Source of the DNA: Enoplolaimus lenunculus
Lineage: Eukaryota; Nematoda; Enoplea; Enoplida; Thoracostomopsidae
NCBI GenBank assembly: GCA_030248215.1
Contig: JASANG010001469.1
Location: 124,001 to 188,000 of the forward strand
DNA: 64,000 bases
Direction: 5' to 3'
The translations under genes and the position numbers were made by a program. The notes below the pieces were generated by a model. That model was not told the DNA's origin. It saw nothing but the letters and a program-made list of their open reading frames with translations, and did no database searches. This document shows, one piece after another, positions 1 to 12,720 of the stretch; positions within the stretch are counted from its first letter, which is position 1; every line of letters starts with the position of its first letter.

Positions 1-96
1 ATCTGTAGTTATAAAATCTTATTTTTATTTTCGGTATGGTTAAAAATGGACCGAGACCGAGACCAAAAGTTTACATCAGTTATATTTGCTTTACAG

Positions 97-3000
97 GTAT
101 GCGGTGACATTCATGGTCAGTTTTACGATCTCAAGGAGTTGTTTCGGGTTGGTGGTGACGTGCCAGATACGAATTACCTTTTTCTTGGTGACTTTGTTGA
201 CAGAGGATTCTATTCTGTCGAAACATTCCTGTTGTTACTAGCGCTTAAGGTAAGTATAAAACATATATACATACTACGCATTTATCAAATTAGCACACTT
301 TAAGATGTATATACAAAGCTAAGCTGGATGTTAACTGGTTTGTTAGCGAGAATACGGAAGTCGCATGTGGATTTTTGTCGAAGCATGTATGGTCGCACCC
401 TAAAACGTGATGAATAGTATTAGGGATGTGCCGATAATACCAAAATTTTTGCCGACACCGAAACCGATTCTTATTTGAAATTTTGCAGAACCGATGCCGA
501 TTACACGGCAAGAATTGACGGTCTCGGTTAAAACCCGAGACCGAGACCAGCCAAAAGTCTCGAACTCAGTCAATCAATTTTTGTTCATCATCGGAAAAAG
601 TTAAAATTTTCCAAATAAACTATTTCTAATGCTTTTTCATAATTAAACGCAATAGAGATAACTGTTTTACCGATTTGACACGCTGATATGCGCCAAAAAC
701 GTAATATTGATAGCATCCCAGCTAACTGTAATGTGCAAAAACTATTGGAAATGAATCGGCAATTTTTTTCGCAGTGCAGTAAGTCATTTCATCATACTTA
801 TACGAAGTTGGTGTGTTATGTCGATCCTGGTATAATATAGTTCTTTTTTGCACTCTGGTATCATATAGTCTTGTTTGTCTGCTACAGGTGCGCTACCCTG
901 ATCGCATAATGCTCATTAGAGGTAATCACGAAAGTAGACAAATCACACAAGTCTACGGTTTTTACGATGAGTGCATGCGCAAGTATGGTACGCCGGCCGT
1001 ATGGAGATATTGTACTGAGATATTTGACTTTCTCAGTTTATCTGCTGTAATCGATGGAAAGGTATAAGGTTTATTTTACTACAACTCCTGCCACTAGAGG
1101 TGTCCCGAGGCCACAGGGTGACGGAGAAGGGGCCATATAGTGTTGTGGACAAGCTCGGAAAGAACAGATCTTGAAAAGGTGAAATATATCAGTGAGGTTT
1201 TTTTGTACTTTGTGAATCAGAATTTTAAAATCCTGATTCCGGCCCGGGTAAACATCTTGGCTTCACGACAGCTTTATATACTACGTATGCTATGATTTTT
1301 AACGTTGATAAATATATGATCAGACGCCTAGATTTAATTTGAGCAGAAAGAATGCAGTCCAATAGAGGTGAAAATAGATTTTCTAGGTATATACCGTACG
1401 AATCAGTTGCAACGTTTTCTTATCTCAGAGTTACGGTTAGCAATTCAATGCAAGTAGCAGAGTCCAAACATTTGCTATGAATGCATTCTAAGTTAACTTG
1501 TACCATGTAGATCCATTCATTAAAAATTTTGCTGCGGATGCGGTGGGGTCGCAACCGGAATTCCGGTTCCGGCAATTTTTGACGTTCCGGTTCCGGTTAA
1601 TTTTTTACCGGAATTAAAAATTCTGGTGTTAAACTTTGGTCGGTGGAAATTACGATATTTTACTAAAAAATGACGATAAAAATTCAGTAGATCTCATTCG
1701 TATAGTGTATATAAACCTTGACAATCGCCGAAAATAAACCATCGAAGGTAGATTGCGCTTCCGTGGATTATGAAAATCTAAAATACAGCAGATAAAGTGA
1801 ATACCTATATCCAACTCCGGGGTTATTTCACCAAAAATATTGCAAAATTAATGGTTTTAGATTTTTTGCGTACACGGTGGTCTTTCACCTAGTATACAAA
1901 CATTAGACCAAATTAGAACTATCGATCGTAAACAAGAAGTACCACACGATGGCCCAATGTGTGATCTGTTATGGTCTGATCCAGAAGGTATGATTTACTC
2001 TTGTGTAGTACGTAGCAGTTTTTGGGTTCTTTTTTAAAACTATATTTATATACAACAGAATTGCAAGAATTTTGTCTTTGACTTTTTTAGTACTATATGG
2101 TTTACTGTTTGACTTTGAATTAAATTCCGAGTTTAAATGTTTGTGAAATCCTTATTTCTGGAATAGAATGAAATATCAGTGAATCGTACAGTCGTTTCCG
2201 ATTTTAGTTTATGCAAATGTGAGCTTGCACGATTTAATTTCCACGGTCAATATTTATTTTTATGTCTTTTATTTGAAATCCGTTTTGTCTATTGGTCATT
2301 GTTTTTGCGCAGAAACACAAGGTTGGGGTGTTTCACCGCGTGGTGCTGGCTACTTATTTGGCTCAGACGTAGTGCAACAATTCAATGCGGCAAACAATGT
2401 TGATATGATATGTCGGGCTCATCAACTGGTCATGGAAGGATACAAATGGCACTTTAACGAAACTGTACTCACCGTATGGTCCGCCCCCAACTATTGCTAC
2501 AGGTATGTAGGTGCAAGGGTGCGACCACATACCAAAAAATGCCGCAGCCGGATAATGAACTATTCGGTCGAACCCGGATAATGAATTCTAATCTAACACT
2601 AGACTACATAAAAATACCAGAACGTAGCTAAAAATATTCTTTCTTCCGTGGTTCTAAGGTATTCAAGTGGTTTACATTGCAAAGTTTAACATATCGCACC
2701 GGTGCTTTGTTTAGCACTTTAACAACGACCCTATTACGTCATGCTGTTTCTCTGGGCTGCGTTCAGTTGTAACATTTGTTTGGCTCATGTTACTTTTGAG
2801 GACATTCCGTTTTCCTATGTAATATAAAAAGGTATGCCTGCGGTTAAGACTATTATAATTGCTTAGCCTTAAGCATAGTTAAAGATTTAATTTTACGCTT
2901 AAGTGTAGGTTTTGTGTAAATGCAATCCAGTAAAATGTGTACATCAGAAATTCGTTTTCGGTAACTTGTTAAAAATAACCAAAAAATTTTGTCCATTTCT

Positions 3001-4051
3001 GTTACGTACAAACTTGCGGTGCCTTGTTAGGTTACTGACAAAATTGCCTGCTGTTATTGATCTCAGAATTGGGGTGTTTTGTCAACGTTAAAAGTTAAGA
3101 ATTTGTTACATATTAATTGCATTGCTTACGCAGAAGCTTAAATTAACTTCAGTTGACATTTTGCCCGTATGTGCGTATGCAGAGATGTTATTGCTTTAAG
3201 ATGTGGCAATGTTGCTGCAATATTAGAGCTTGACGAGCATTTACAACGAGAATTTACAATATTTGAAGCTGCACCACAGGTACGTAGGCAGTTAGCAGTT
3301 GTTGTCTTTGATTTGATTTGTGACAGAGTTTTGTTAAGCACGCTTTTAACTGTATATAAGCTATAATGTGTGATGCCAGAAGTATCCACAAGCGGAAAAT
3401 CCTGAATTCGCCATTACTATTGGGGAACGACTTGTTTTTTCTTTAACGTCGAACTTCTTTAACGTAACGAAGAATCCCAATTAATGACATCTTTTCTACT
3501 TTGTTTGTAGATGCATTTTAAACGAAATGATAACGCCAATGATGACTTAAAGTTCACTGAATTTTGTGATTAATTAAGAATTTCTTCACCTGAGGCGTTA
3601 TAGAAAGATTTTATTGCTGGTAGTTAAAATTGATTTTATTTATCGGCAAGGTGTGACCTCGGAATACATGCTAGATTGTAAACTGTTACGTAACATATGC
3701 GGAATTAATAATCACAGTCGATTTTGGTCGATGTAATCTCCGACCGGAAAGGTGTATTAATTTAATTGTAACCAATTTGTAGGATACAGATACAAAACTT
3801 GTGTTAATAATTCTCATTGATGTAGCTAATTTTTCGACATCAGCACAATAGTGTGATATTTGGTTCTACATACCAGCGGTATTTTCGATATCTTGTCTCG
3901 CAATTCGGCGGATTTGATCAACGTGACACTAGTTTAAAAAGCGTTTGATCAATCTTTGCTTGTAGTGCATTTGTGTAAAATGTACGGTTGACTTTTTTAG
4001 GAAACACGCGGAATGCCTTCGAAGAAACCTCAGCCGGATTACTTTTTATAG
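97..4051 (+). CDS. PPP4C: Serine/threonine protein phosphatase 4 catalytic subunit, 3' six exons (5' end outside window)
   Basis: PPP-family metallophosphatase that removes phosphate from Ser/Thr in the nucleus and at centrosomes, normally with PP4 regulatory subunits. Exons: 97-249, 888-1061, 1861-1987, 2313-2502, 3201-3279 and 4001-4051, all with GT...AG borders and matching phases. They give 257 residues, so about 50 N-terminal residues of a roughly 307-residue protein lie upstream. Metal-site motifs are visible: GDIHGQ, GDFVDRG, RGNHESR and [10 protein letters not shown]. The sequence [12 protein letters not shown] and the C-terminus [10 protein letters not shown] are PP4-type rather than PP2A or PP6; the terminal Leu is the carboxyl-methylation site in this family. 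The introns are 0.6-0.8 kb and hold fragments of CCGG-rich repeats (about 416-550, 1546-1615 and 2505-2590). The assignment rests on near-identity to remembered animal PP4. Confidence 0.95.
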
Positions 4052-4879
4052 TCATGTGATTTTGAATCAATCAATACCTGTTACATTGGGTCTGAAGTAT
4101 TCTATAAGCGCAGTATTTGTAGCAGTTAGTGCGTGCAGTCATCTTGTTGAGGATCTGCACCCGTAACAAAGTTCGTGTAGGATTCGTTAAATAATACGGT
4201 GATGCATGCTGTAAACGCAGCAGCTGGACTGACCGGTTAACCAATTGCAAAAATATACATCGCATATAGCTGCTGTGCACAGTTTATTTGGTGTTTTCAA
4301 CTTTGAAACATTTTAATTTAATATGCGGTAAAATTCAAACAAAATGTAGTTAGTGAATAGGAATTACGACGAATCTAATGCATGATTTTAGTACCATTGA
4401 GACGTTTCGTAAAGCAGTACATGTCTCATGCCATGTAGGTATTCTTGCTTGTAAGTTTGGCAGCATAAACATAAATATCTCGTTTATTTATGTTTTTGCA
4501 TACAGTGACAATGTCTATTGTAGCTATAAGGGTATATCATTTCAGTTGCCATATCTTGAAATGTTTCTACGCGGAAGCAAAACATATTTATTAGAAACTA
4601 CGCGTTCTACAGACACAGTTTAGGTCAAAAGCTGTGTTTTTAAGCGGCTCAATTTTTGTTTTTCACCCAAGTCGCCTCTGCATCTTTGCAAAGTGGCACT
4701 CTGCCTGCTTGTAATGTATACACAAGCTTTCTACTAAGTTTTCTTGCATTACAATCAGTGGCTTTGAAATGCTAGCCGACAAAAGGAAAGTTAAAAGACT
4801 AATTATTTTAGTAGTGCATATGCTGACGTGGTATTCAAAATTAAATTAGTATTGTTGGGTAGTGGTTTTGCGTAAAATC

Positions 4880-4885
4880 AATAAA
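4880..4885 (+). terminator. Candidate poly(A) signal AATAAA of the PP4 gene
   Basis: This is the first clear AATAAA downstream of the PP4 stop codon. It lies about 830 bases into the 3' flank and is followed within 35 bases by a GT/T-rich stretch. It would give a long 3' UTR; an unseen variant signal could act earlier. Confidence 0.4.
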
Positions 4886-5257
4886 AATTATCAAATTAAT
4901 AACAACTGTTGTGGTTGTCACTTTATTTTAGCAAAATTGAAAAGTTTTAGACAACATCGGTTTATTCGGTATAATATTAACCGGTGACCATAAAATGTGG
5001 CACTGTGCTTCGTTTGTTTTTACGTATTGCTATGGTTGTGTCTTATAATAATTAAATTATGACTTTCAAACAGTAAAATTGTCATTGTGTATAGTTCAAG
5101 TATATCATATTTAGAGCTTCAGAGTTGAGAGAGACTTGGGTGAATGGGGCATCGATGCTTTGAGCCGTCAACGTTCTGACGAGTGTCAAAAATTGTTTTC
5201 ACAAGCTCATACTGGCACCAGACGAGCTTGTTTTAGTTCTTCCAGAGTAATAAAGAC

Positions 5258-5440
5258 CCATGTATAGAACAGGGTCGGAACAGTAGTATAAGCATATTCC
5301 TAAGCCTAACCGTATGAATGAGCATATTGCAACTCCTAAAGCCAAACCAAAAAAAATTGTCGAAAGCCTTAATCTAACTATTATAGCCCCTTCGGAAAAC
5401 GATCCGGCTCTGTTCTGCATGGATTTATTAGCAAGCACAA
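5258..5440. mobile_element. Family T telomere-like element, degenerate copy
   Basis: It starts with the T left arm (CCCATGTATAGAACAGGG, then GGAACAGTAGTATAAGC) and a few CCTAAGCC-like units. The right arm is not recognisable, so the copy is truncated or decayed. It lies between the PP4 gene and the ORF at 5670. Confidence 0.5.
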
Positions 5441-5610
5441 TGGCGTCTTCCAGATACTACGTTTGGGCATAGGAAAAATGTTATCAGACGGGGTGGAAAA
5501 TTGGGAAACTTAGTAATCTCGGTAAATTCCCATCAAAACATCGCGTAAACCGTGAGAAACTTGGTTTTCTCATGATTCCACATGTAACGTTTTGCTAATA
5601 TATTGTAATT

Positions 5611-5616
5611 TTTCAG
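5611..5616 (+). promoter_or_regulatory. Possible 3' splice (trans-splice) acceptor TTTCAG before the 5670 ORF
   Basis: A T-rich tract ending in TTTCAG lies 53 bases before the ATG at 5670, with no coding exon visible immediately upstream. Many nematode genes receive a spliced leader at such a site. It could equally be an ordinary intron end after a non-coding first exon. Confidence 0.3.
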
Positions 5617-5669
5617 TATAAAATTCTTTAAAATCAAAAACTTGTTTACGGTCAATTACCTATTCAATT

Positions 5670-7100
5670 ATGGTATTTCGGTACTATTCGCCGTCTACGT
5701 CACGTAAACGACATTTTGCCAAGCGATCCACGTCTAATTTGTCATGGGTCCAAGCAGCTAGTGCTCAGCCTACTGTCATTGATGTATCGAAAAACATACT
5801 GCCGCCAGATTGCAGCGATTCTGATGATAGCGATTGTGGTTTGCCACCGAATAAATCTAAATGTACAGAAGATGACGTTATGAAACGGTTATCTGGGTTT
5901 CATATAACGCGCGATAACGATCCGATGTTACTTGATGCATGCAGTAGTACAAGCCGTGCAGCGAACAAAGGTGAGCGCGTTGTGAACGCTAAATTTGATC
6001 GAAATTTGAACGAGGCTAAACAGCACCAGTTTGGCGGCTGTTCGCCCGCTGATAGCAGTTTTGTGATGCCTGATTTGATACAAAACGGGTGTGGCGCGAC
6101 ACGGAATGCTAGCACCAGAGTGGCTTCACCACCGCCTACAAGCGTTTTAATTGAACAGCTGAAACGCGATATTGCGTTCGGGTCGCTACCTCCAGAAGTT
6201 CGAGCGTCGTTTGAAGTTAGCCGCGGTATTAATCAGTTTGGTTTGAAGTGGAATTCAAATTCACACGGTGATGATGATGACGTAAGCAGCTTGTGGCGCA
6301 GTCCTGCATATACAAATTGTGCTCCGAATGGTAGTTCAACGCGTAATACAGAGCTGCATATTTCGGAAATTGATGAGTCGGATGGAGCAGTTTCGCCAGC
6401 TGCTGGTCATGTATGGCCAGCGACTGATGCGAAATATCAGTGTGATTCGAACAACAATTGCTCCGCTGCTACATCTGATAGGCAATACTACATGGCGGCA
6501 GACGTGACGCCTGACACTTTTGGTGGTGCTGGCTTCAGTTCGAATAGTTTCCTGCCGAGCGCTGAGTTGCCATTTGTCGATTGTACAACGCCGTCACCGT
6601 CGCCGTCTTCTCCAACCGCAGCACCAATAATTGAAAGTCCTACGTCAAGTTTTGCCGGTTCAAGCTGCCTGTCGAAACAGTCACCATTTCTGAACGGAGC
6701 AACGTATTCACCCGACGATGACCCATTGAAAGATTTTAAATCGTACTGTCGTGCTCAAAAAGGTAACATTCGGATTTATAATTTAAACGGACTCACCATT
6801 GAAGATATTTCCGATTCGTATAAAGATCCCGTTGGAGTTCGTGTAAGCCCGCATGGTGCAGATGGCACGTACTCGGATTCAGTGAACGGTGCTGGGTTAG
6901 CCGTGAACGGTACTGTGGAATTTCCGTCTCCTAGTAATGGCGTAACTATATGGAACCTGCATAATAATAATAATAATAATACTGGATCGATTTTACCAGA
7001 TATTGTTCCTAGTGGATCGTGTTCTGTTGTACCCGATACGTCTTATAATACTCGTATTGATGCACTACGGGTGGAAAATTCAGATGCTATGGATTTGTAA
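5670..7100 (+). CDS. Unrecognised 476-residue Ser/Asp/Asn-rich protein, single exon
   Basis: One open frame of 476 codons from ATG at 5670 to TAA at 7098-7100. In this AT-rich DNA that length, the internal GC rise and the non-repetitive content argue for a real gene. I recognise no domain. The N-terminus is basic (FRYYSPSTSRKRHFAKRS), followed by acidic DCSDSDDSDC, Pro/Ser-rich TPSPSPSSPTAAP and a short Asn run. More ordered-looking pieces are SLPPEVRASFEVSRGINQFG near residues 170-190 and DPLKDFKSYCRAQKG near residue 350. No signal peptide or membrane segment is seen. It looks largely disordered, perhaps a regulatory or adaptor protein, but no function can be assigned. An AATAAA lies about 300 bases downstream. 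Further exons are not excluded. Confidence 0.65.
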   Translation: MVFRYYSPSTSRKRHFAKRSTSNLSWVQAASAQPTVIDVSKNILPPDCSDSDDSDCGLPPNKSKCTEDDVMKRLSGFHITRDNDPMLLDACSSTSRAANKGERVVNAKFDRNLNEAKQHQFGGCSPADSSFVMPDLIQNGCGATRNASTRVASPPPTSVLIEQLKRDIAFGSLPPEVRASFEVSRGINQFGLKWNSNSHGDDDDVSSLWRSPAYTNCAPNGSSTRNTELHISEIDESDGAVSPAAGHVWPATDAKYQCDSNNNCSAATSDRQYYMAADVTPDTFGGAGFSSNSFLPSAELPFVDCTTPSPSPSSPTAAPIIESPTSSFAGSSCLSKQSPFLNGATYSPDDDPLKDFKSYCRAQKGNIRIYNLNGLTIEDISDSYKDPVGVRVSPHGADGTYSDSVNGAGLAVNGTVEFPSPSNGVTIWNLHNNNNNNTGSILPDIVPSGSCSVVPDTSYNTRIDALRVENSDAMDL

Positions 7101-7395
7101 GACAAATTGGGCGAACTTTTGTATAGGAATTGGGTCTGAAGGAGTTTCGATACGGCAACAACATCTATACCTATAGCATATCGTATATTGTTGGAAGACG
7201 CTAAGTCATTTTGAACGGTGCATATAGAAATGTGCTATCTAGCGTGACAAAAGTTGGTGTGTAGAAAAGTTTAAATTTAGAGAGAGAGCGAGAAAGAGAG
7301 AATCAGGGCTTATCGTGTATTTCTGATGTGAACTTGAATATTTATTAGTTCAAACAGTTGATTGAGTCACTGTGCAATGTACTTATGTGCGTTTT

Positions 7396-7401
7396 AATAA
7401 A
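7396..7401 (+). terminator. Poly(A) signal AATAAA after the 5670-7100 ORF
   Basis: A canonical AATAAA about 300 bases past the stop codon, followed by GTGCAGTGTTAATTGGTG. The 7402-7740 flank holds nothing else I can identify. Confidence 0.45.
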
Positions 7402-7749
7402 GTGCAGTGTTAATTGGTGATATTGTTGCTGTGCATATATTGTATTAATGTTGGCCACCAGCTTATATTTCTATAGGTAACGATTATAAATATGTAAATC
7501 ATTCACTGCTGGTGTTTGGCAATCTGTAATAGAAATTTCCATTTAACAGTCTGTGTAATTCAAAAAGTTTTGTAAGGCTGTATAAGTACGTGGAAATTTG
7601 CGTATTTTTCTCAAAATTGAGTTAAAGCTGAAAAGTTATTAATTTTTTGATCACATTTTACCAAAATTTGAGCTGGATATGTGTATCTGTTGTTCGATAT
7701 ACTTTGTATCACAGTAGCTAGATTAAATCTTGAGGCTATAAACTGATGC

Positions 7750-9081
7750 GGGATTCACGTTATAACCGGGGCAGGCTGGACACGATTTGTCCCGTGTTGA
7801 TTCGTCGTCAACGTTAAAATTCGGGCTCTTATACCGTGTCAACAGACAAAACTCGAATGTCATATGACATTAGCTTACAAACCACCGCTCTCAAATGATC
7901 AATGTGTACAAACGACGGTATGTCACGTGATACTGTGGGACATTTATGCGAATATCATATGATATTCAAAAATTTCAATGAATATCACATGATATTCAGC
8001 GGGACAGTGTAATCTTTTGGTGCTTATAAATGAATGGAAAGGCGAACGACAGAGGTACAGATGAACTTTAAATACCAAATACACGCCTGAAAAACGTTTG
8101 CGACCCAAAATCGCTTACAGCAGCTTCATAATTCTAAAATTCAAATTTCATATTCTAATATCATAATATACCTCGAACATGCAGGCATTTGAAAATATAT
8201 ATGATATTCGCACACAATACCTCGAATATCATATGATATTGAAGAACAAAAGGTGACCTACACTGCAAAACATGGGGAGTCAAATTGACTGTCTCCGAAA
8301 TAGGCTTTTCCTGACTACACAAACTGAGTCAAAACTCGACTCCGCCAGAGTTAAATTCGATTCACTGAATTGCTCAATGAGTCGAAATTGACTCTGGCGG
8401 AGTCGAAATTGACTCAGTTTACGTAGTCAGAAAAAGTCTATTTCGGAGAGAGTAATTTGACTCACCATTTTTTGCAGTGTATGCATGATAATAGCAGGCA
8501 AATATGAATTTTTGAATACGCTATGGAGTCTACAAGAATACAAAATGTTACCCAATAGTCTAATAGGGACGAAACGTGTCCAAAGCTGCCCGATTATTAC
8601 GCGAACCCCGCATGAGTTGTAGTTGTACAATTGTTAACATAAATCGTCAGCTTAATATTCTCAAACGATGGATTTTATTCCACAATAGTTTCGCAATTCT
8701 TCAAATCTTGTTATCGTTTGCAAAGAAAAAATGTTGTGTTTTACATTCTGAGCGATAATTAGCACGTAAAGATCATTTAATATCGGATGTGCTCGAGTAC
8801 GTACTAATGGTGTTCAAAAATTATTTGAATTACGTTTGATTAAAAATACAAAACCAAAATGTTTTCAAGATCGTACTGAGTTATAAATACTTTTCTGACA
8901 ATAAGTATGATTGGAAAAAAGACACTCAAACAGCTTTATATTTTATAAACAATATATACACTGTAAAACCAAACCCGAATGTTGTACGTTGGTTCGGTAT
9001 GACAGCCTCAATTTTAACGCTGACGTCGAATCAACATGGGTCAAACTGTGACCTACTTGTCCGCTTTATAACGTGAATCCC
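7750..9081. mobile_element. Family U long-inverted-repeat element (about 1.33 kb), with a nested F element
   Basis: Both ends carry GGGATTCACGTTATAA in inverted orientation (7750-7765 and 9066-9081). The similarity extends about 90 bases inward, including the GTTGATTCG and AACGTTAAAATT-type blocks at 7796-7822 and the matching inverted blocks at 9011-9036. The body holds several TATCA(C/T)ATGATATTC palindromes. No transposase frame is visible, so it is non-autonomous. F element 8261-8479 is inserted inside and is younger. A related end lies at 58838-58905. Confidence 0.6.
8261..8479. mobile_element. Family F foldback element, copy 1
   Basis: A near-perfect palindrome: CACTGCAAAA...GGGGAGTC on the left and GACTCACCATTTTTTGCAGTG on the right, with arms rich in GAGTCAAATTGACT and CCGCCAGAGTC. 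Flanking TA on both sides (8259-8260 and 8480-8481) is the duplication expected of Tc1/mariner-type non-autonomous elements. It has no coding capacity. Confidence 0.7.
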
Positions 9082-9329
9082 ACCTTTGGTGTTCTGTATC
9101 CTGTATGTAACCATCGATTTCATAATTTTGCAGCATTTCAGGGTTTATTATTAGGATTTTACTTACCTAAGTATAATATGGATTTTGATTCTGTTTGTTC
9201 AGCTATTATATACCATTATGAGATTGCGGTTTGTGAAATAAAAACATTCCGTTTAGCCCCTGTTGCTATTTGCAAGCTTTACAGATAAATGAAACGTACA
9301 AATGCTAGTTCACATATAGTTTGGCTAGC

Positions 9330-9640
9330 CCATGTATATATAGAGCAGGGGCCGAACAGTACTTAAGCATATTCCTAAGTCTATTAAGCGTAAGCCTGAG
9401 GCAAGAATGAGGTTATACCCAAGCCAACCAATGTTACTTTTAAGGTCTTGCCAGTAGCGTGTTGCTATTGCAAAGCCTAAGCCTACGTGTTGCAAAAGTG
9501 AACTTAGTCCTAAGCGTAAGCAAAAAATCTAGTCTAGAATCTATGACTCCTGTTTTACAGATCAACCAGAAACAGGTATGAGCGTATAAAAGCTAAGATT
9601 ACTCCATTGTAGTCCCAGAGAAAAACGTGACAGCAGATTT
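9330..9640. mobile_element. Family T/T' telomere-like mosaic element
   Basis: It begins GCCCATGTATATATAGAGCAGG and runs through scattered CCTAAG units. A T'-type terminus (CCAATGTTACTTTTAAGG) lies inside near 9438. It ends in the T right-arm remnant GTAGTCCCAGAGAAAAACG. It probably represents one element inserted into or recombined with another. Confidence 0.5.
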
Positions 9641-9788
9641 TTCCGTAGGCTGTTAGACTTTTGCGGCAGAAACAACAATAAATAATTTTTTTAAACAATT
9701 TAATCAATTTTTGAAAACGAAATTCTTTAAGCTATTTTATTTGTTTTATAAAACGTGAACTGATCTCTTCGTTCTGGTTTTTGAGCCA

Positions 9789-10042
9789 GACTGTAAATTC
9801 CAGTGATTTGATTTTAACTCAGAATGAATTAAAAACCCAGTCTGAATTAGGACTATCAGAACTCACAATTCTGAGTTGATTCAACTCATTTTGATTTAAT
9901 TAATCACCTCCCCCGAAGTCAATTCAACTCACAGCTAGAATCGAGTCAACTCAGAGTGAGTTAAAGTTTTCTGTTATTAACTATTAAGAAATAACAAACT
10001 TTTCGTCTGAGTTGATTAATTCACTCATTGAAATTTACAGTC
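9789..10042. mobile_element. Family O foldback element, copy 1
   Basis: A palindrome of about 250 bp whose arms repeat ACTCA/TGAGT words: ACTGTAAATTCCAGTGATTT on the left and TCATTGAAATTTACAGT on the right, with the GAACTCACAATTCTGAGTTG centre shared by the other O copies. No coding capacity. Confidence 0.6.
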
Positions 10043-10389
10043 TAAAAGTCAGTGAACGTTTGAGATGCGAAAGGTTTGTATAGTACTAGTAGGCTCACAG
10101 CAACAGGCCAAATTATGCATTTTAATATATAGAACGAAAAGCACAAGCTTTGATTTAAAATCTTCACTTACCGTTTCGCGTCTAAAAATAGCGTATTTTA
10201 CTTTCTGCGACATACTTTTAAACGCAATCCAGTCAACTGAACCTTTTTCGATAATTTTATTTTGAAAACGTTCGCAATTAAATGGTGTGAGTAAGTGCTC
10301 TACACATTTGAGAATACAGATATTGTTTTCGACAATAACATTTTGTTTTTAAAACAGTACAAATTATTAGACAGTTTATTATTTTAAAT

Positions 10390-12676
10390 ATGATTAATTC
10401 TAGTCACATATCGTCGTCAAGTGGTCCCAGAACTTCCGCACAACCAGGCAATTTTCCTATAAGCGATTATAATGTTCGACGGATAGCCGTTGTTTTTATC
10501 GTTATTCTTGTGTTTATCATCTCACAAATTGCGTTAAAGGATTTAGGCCATCCTAATTTGCTTTCTGCCGTTCAGCGAGCAATGCCAAACACTCGACGGA
10601 ACGTAACCGGTAATCATACGGCGCCACGGACAGACAAAGACCGCACTGAACACTTTTTAAAACGCCAAATCATTCACAGTGTCATGCGACCGTTTGAAGA
10701 TTTTTGTGTTTATGAAAATTTACACGTTGATACGCAACTTCGAATTATTGGAGATGTTAGTAGTTCATTTGTCGTGGGAATCGTGTCAAAAACAAAAACG
10801 CTATTTAAACACTTTTCACATTTCAAGCAGCATCTTTTAAAACGCTTTTTTTCATATGCGCAATAAACTATAAAATCAATGGTAATTAGCGGCCACCCGG
10901 GACGTATGATCGGGCGGCCGACTGGCCAATACACAAATTTAAAAATTATCAAGCATTTTTATAATGGTATATATGTCGTGGGTCAATCTGCTATTCGGGC
11001 CAATTACTAATTGGCCTAGATCATTCTGCTATTTTATGTAATAGCAGTGTGGCGTGGACTAAACTGCTATTGAAATTATGGACCAATCAGATTTGATTAT
11101 TTGGACATACACAATACAAACCAATCAGCGTTGATATTACATCTCTATTGTTTTGTGAAATCTCACAATCGCAAATTGGCCTAGACCAAACTGCTATTTG
11201 CTTCGCATAGCAGATTGGCCTGCGACATATACACCATTGTTGAACCTAGCTATTAAAATTGTAGCGTTTCAAAATCTCCAGTGATCGGTGTGAAAATCTG
11301 AGATGATATAAACCAATTACATTTTATTATTCCTTTTATATTGTCAAAAAATGATTATATATTTTCCAGTGAAAGATTCCACTATATTTTTCTAAAAGGA
11401 AATGGCGGTAAAATCCTCTGAAGCTGTTTATCTCAACACAGGAGCTGTGTAGAGTACACCTGCAACAAAAACAGCTTCAACTAGTGATTCAATCTGAACA
11501 TTAACCGTAATGATAACAGTAGGCATCAGGGTGCAACCGGAGTGAAGAATACCAGAGCCCAAGCCAGAGCTGGGCCCGATGTTACGTTGTTTTACTTGTA
11601 TACTTGATCCCGTGTATTAGGGTAGAACCAGATATGAGCATTTGGCTCAGGCCGAAAATCGACTTCGGTACCAGGTAGAATTCTTGCAAGACAATTCGGT
11701 AATCTTTGTTGTGGCATGTGTTGTGCACATCAACCTAATAGTCTAGAAGCACAAGCTTAAGTCTATAGGCATATAAAACCTATTTCTATGGGGGTTGCAA
11801 GAGCCTAAAAGGTGAAAGGTCCAAGCATTACAAGAAAACAGGCAATGCAAACAGATCAACAAAGGAGCAAATCAAGCAAGGTGAGCTGGCTATGGGCCTG
11901 ATTTATTTCGTACTTACTATACATTGCAAAAAAATGGTGAGTCAAATTGAATCTCTCTGAAATAGGCTCTACGGAACTACACAAAATGAGTCAAATTCGA
12001 TTCCGCCAAAGTCAAACGTCCGACTCAGTGAGTTAAATTTGACTCTGGCAGAGTCGAATTTCACTCAATTTGTGTAGTCCCGTTGAGCCTATTTCGGAGA
12101 CAGACAATTTGCCTGACCATTTTTTGCAGTGTATGAAACAATCAAAAGGCTTATATCAAACTAATTTTAGGTTTATGATCCTCCTGATCAAACAGTTACT
12201 GTACGCTTTTCACGTCCGAACCAAGAACAAATCGTTCATTTGGATCAGTCGGAATTTCATTTTATTGCTGATGTACAACAACATGGTAAGTGTGAGAAAT
12301 TTGTTCAACGAGTTCGCTTTCGGCAGTGTCGAGTGGGAGACTAACAAATTTACTCCGTGAGTAATGTTCCATTGCCTGGGCACCCTTGGCACTTTTGGTT
12401 AAATGACACCTTTGACGGCGACAGGTAATCCCATATCCGTTGCAGGCATTCTCGCAGTGTTCGATGCACGGACGATTGTGCATCCGTAATGCCCTGTGGC
12501 CAGGAAGAGTGAGGCAAGACGGCAATTCTCAGTGCTGGTAGACAGTTTCCTTGCTCTGCGAGGTCCGCCGATACGAGCACTCATTGCTTATCTCAAGTCC
12601 AACGATGGTGCTCTCAAAGCGCTATATCCGAGGAAGTGTTCCCGCGTCAGGGGTAACGATTCAAGACCCATGCACG

Positions 12677-12720
<44 letters not shown>

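Noticed and set aside
46-303. Start codon at 46 for the phosphatase (MDRDRDQKF...)
   Set aside because: Codons before 97 are intron sequence read through the acceptor TTTACAG; the conserved protein starts at VCGDIHGQ only because the earlier exon lies outside the window.
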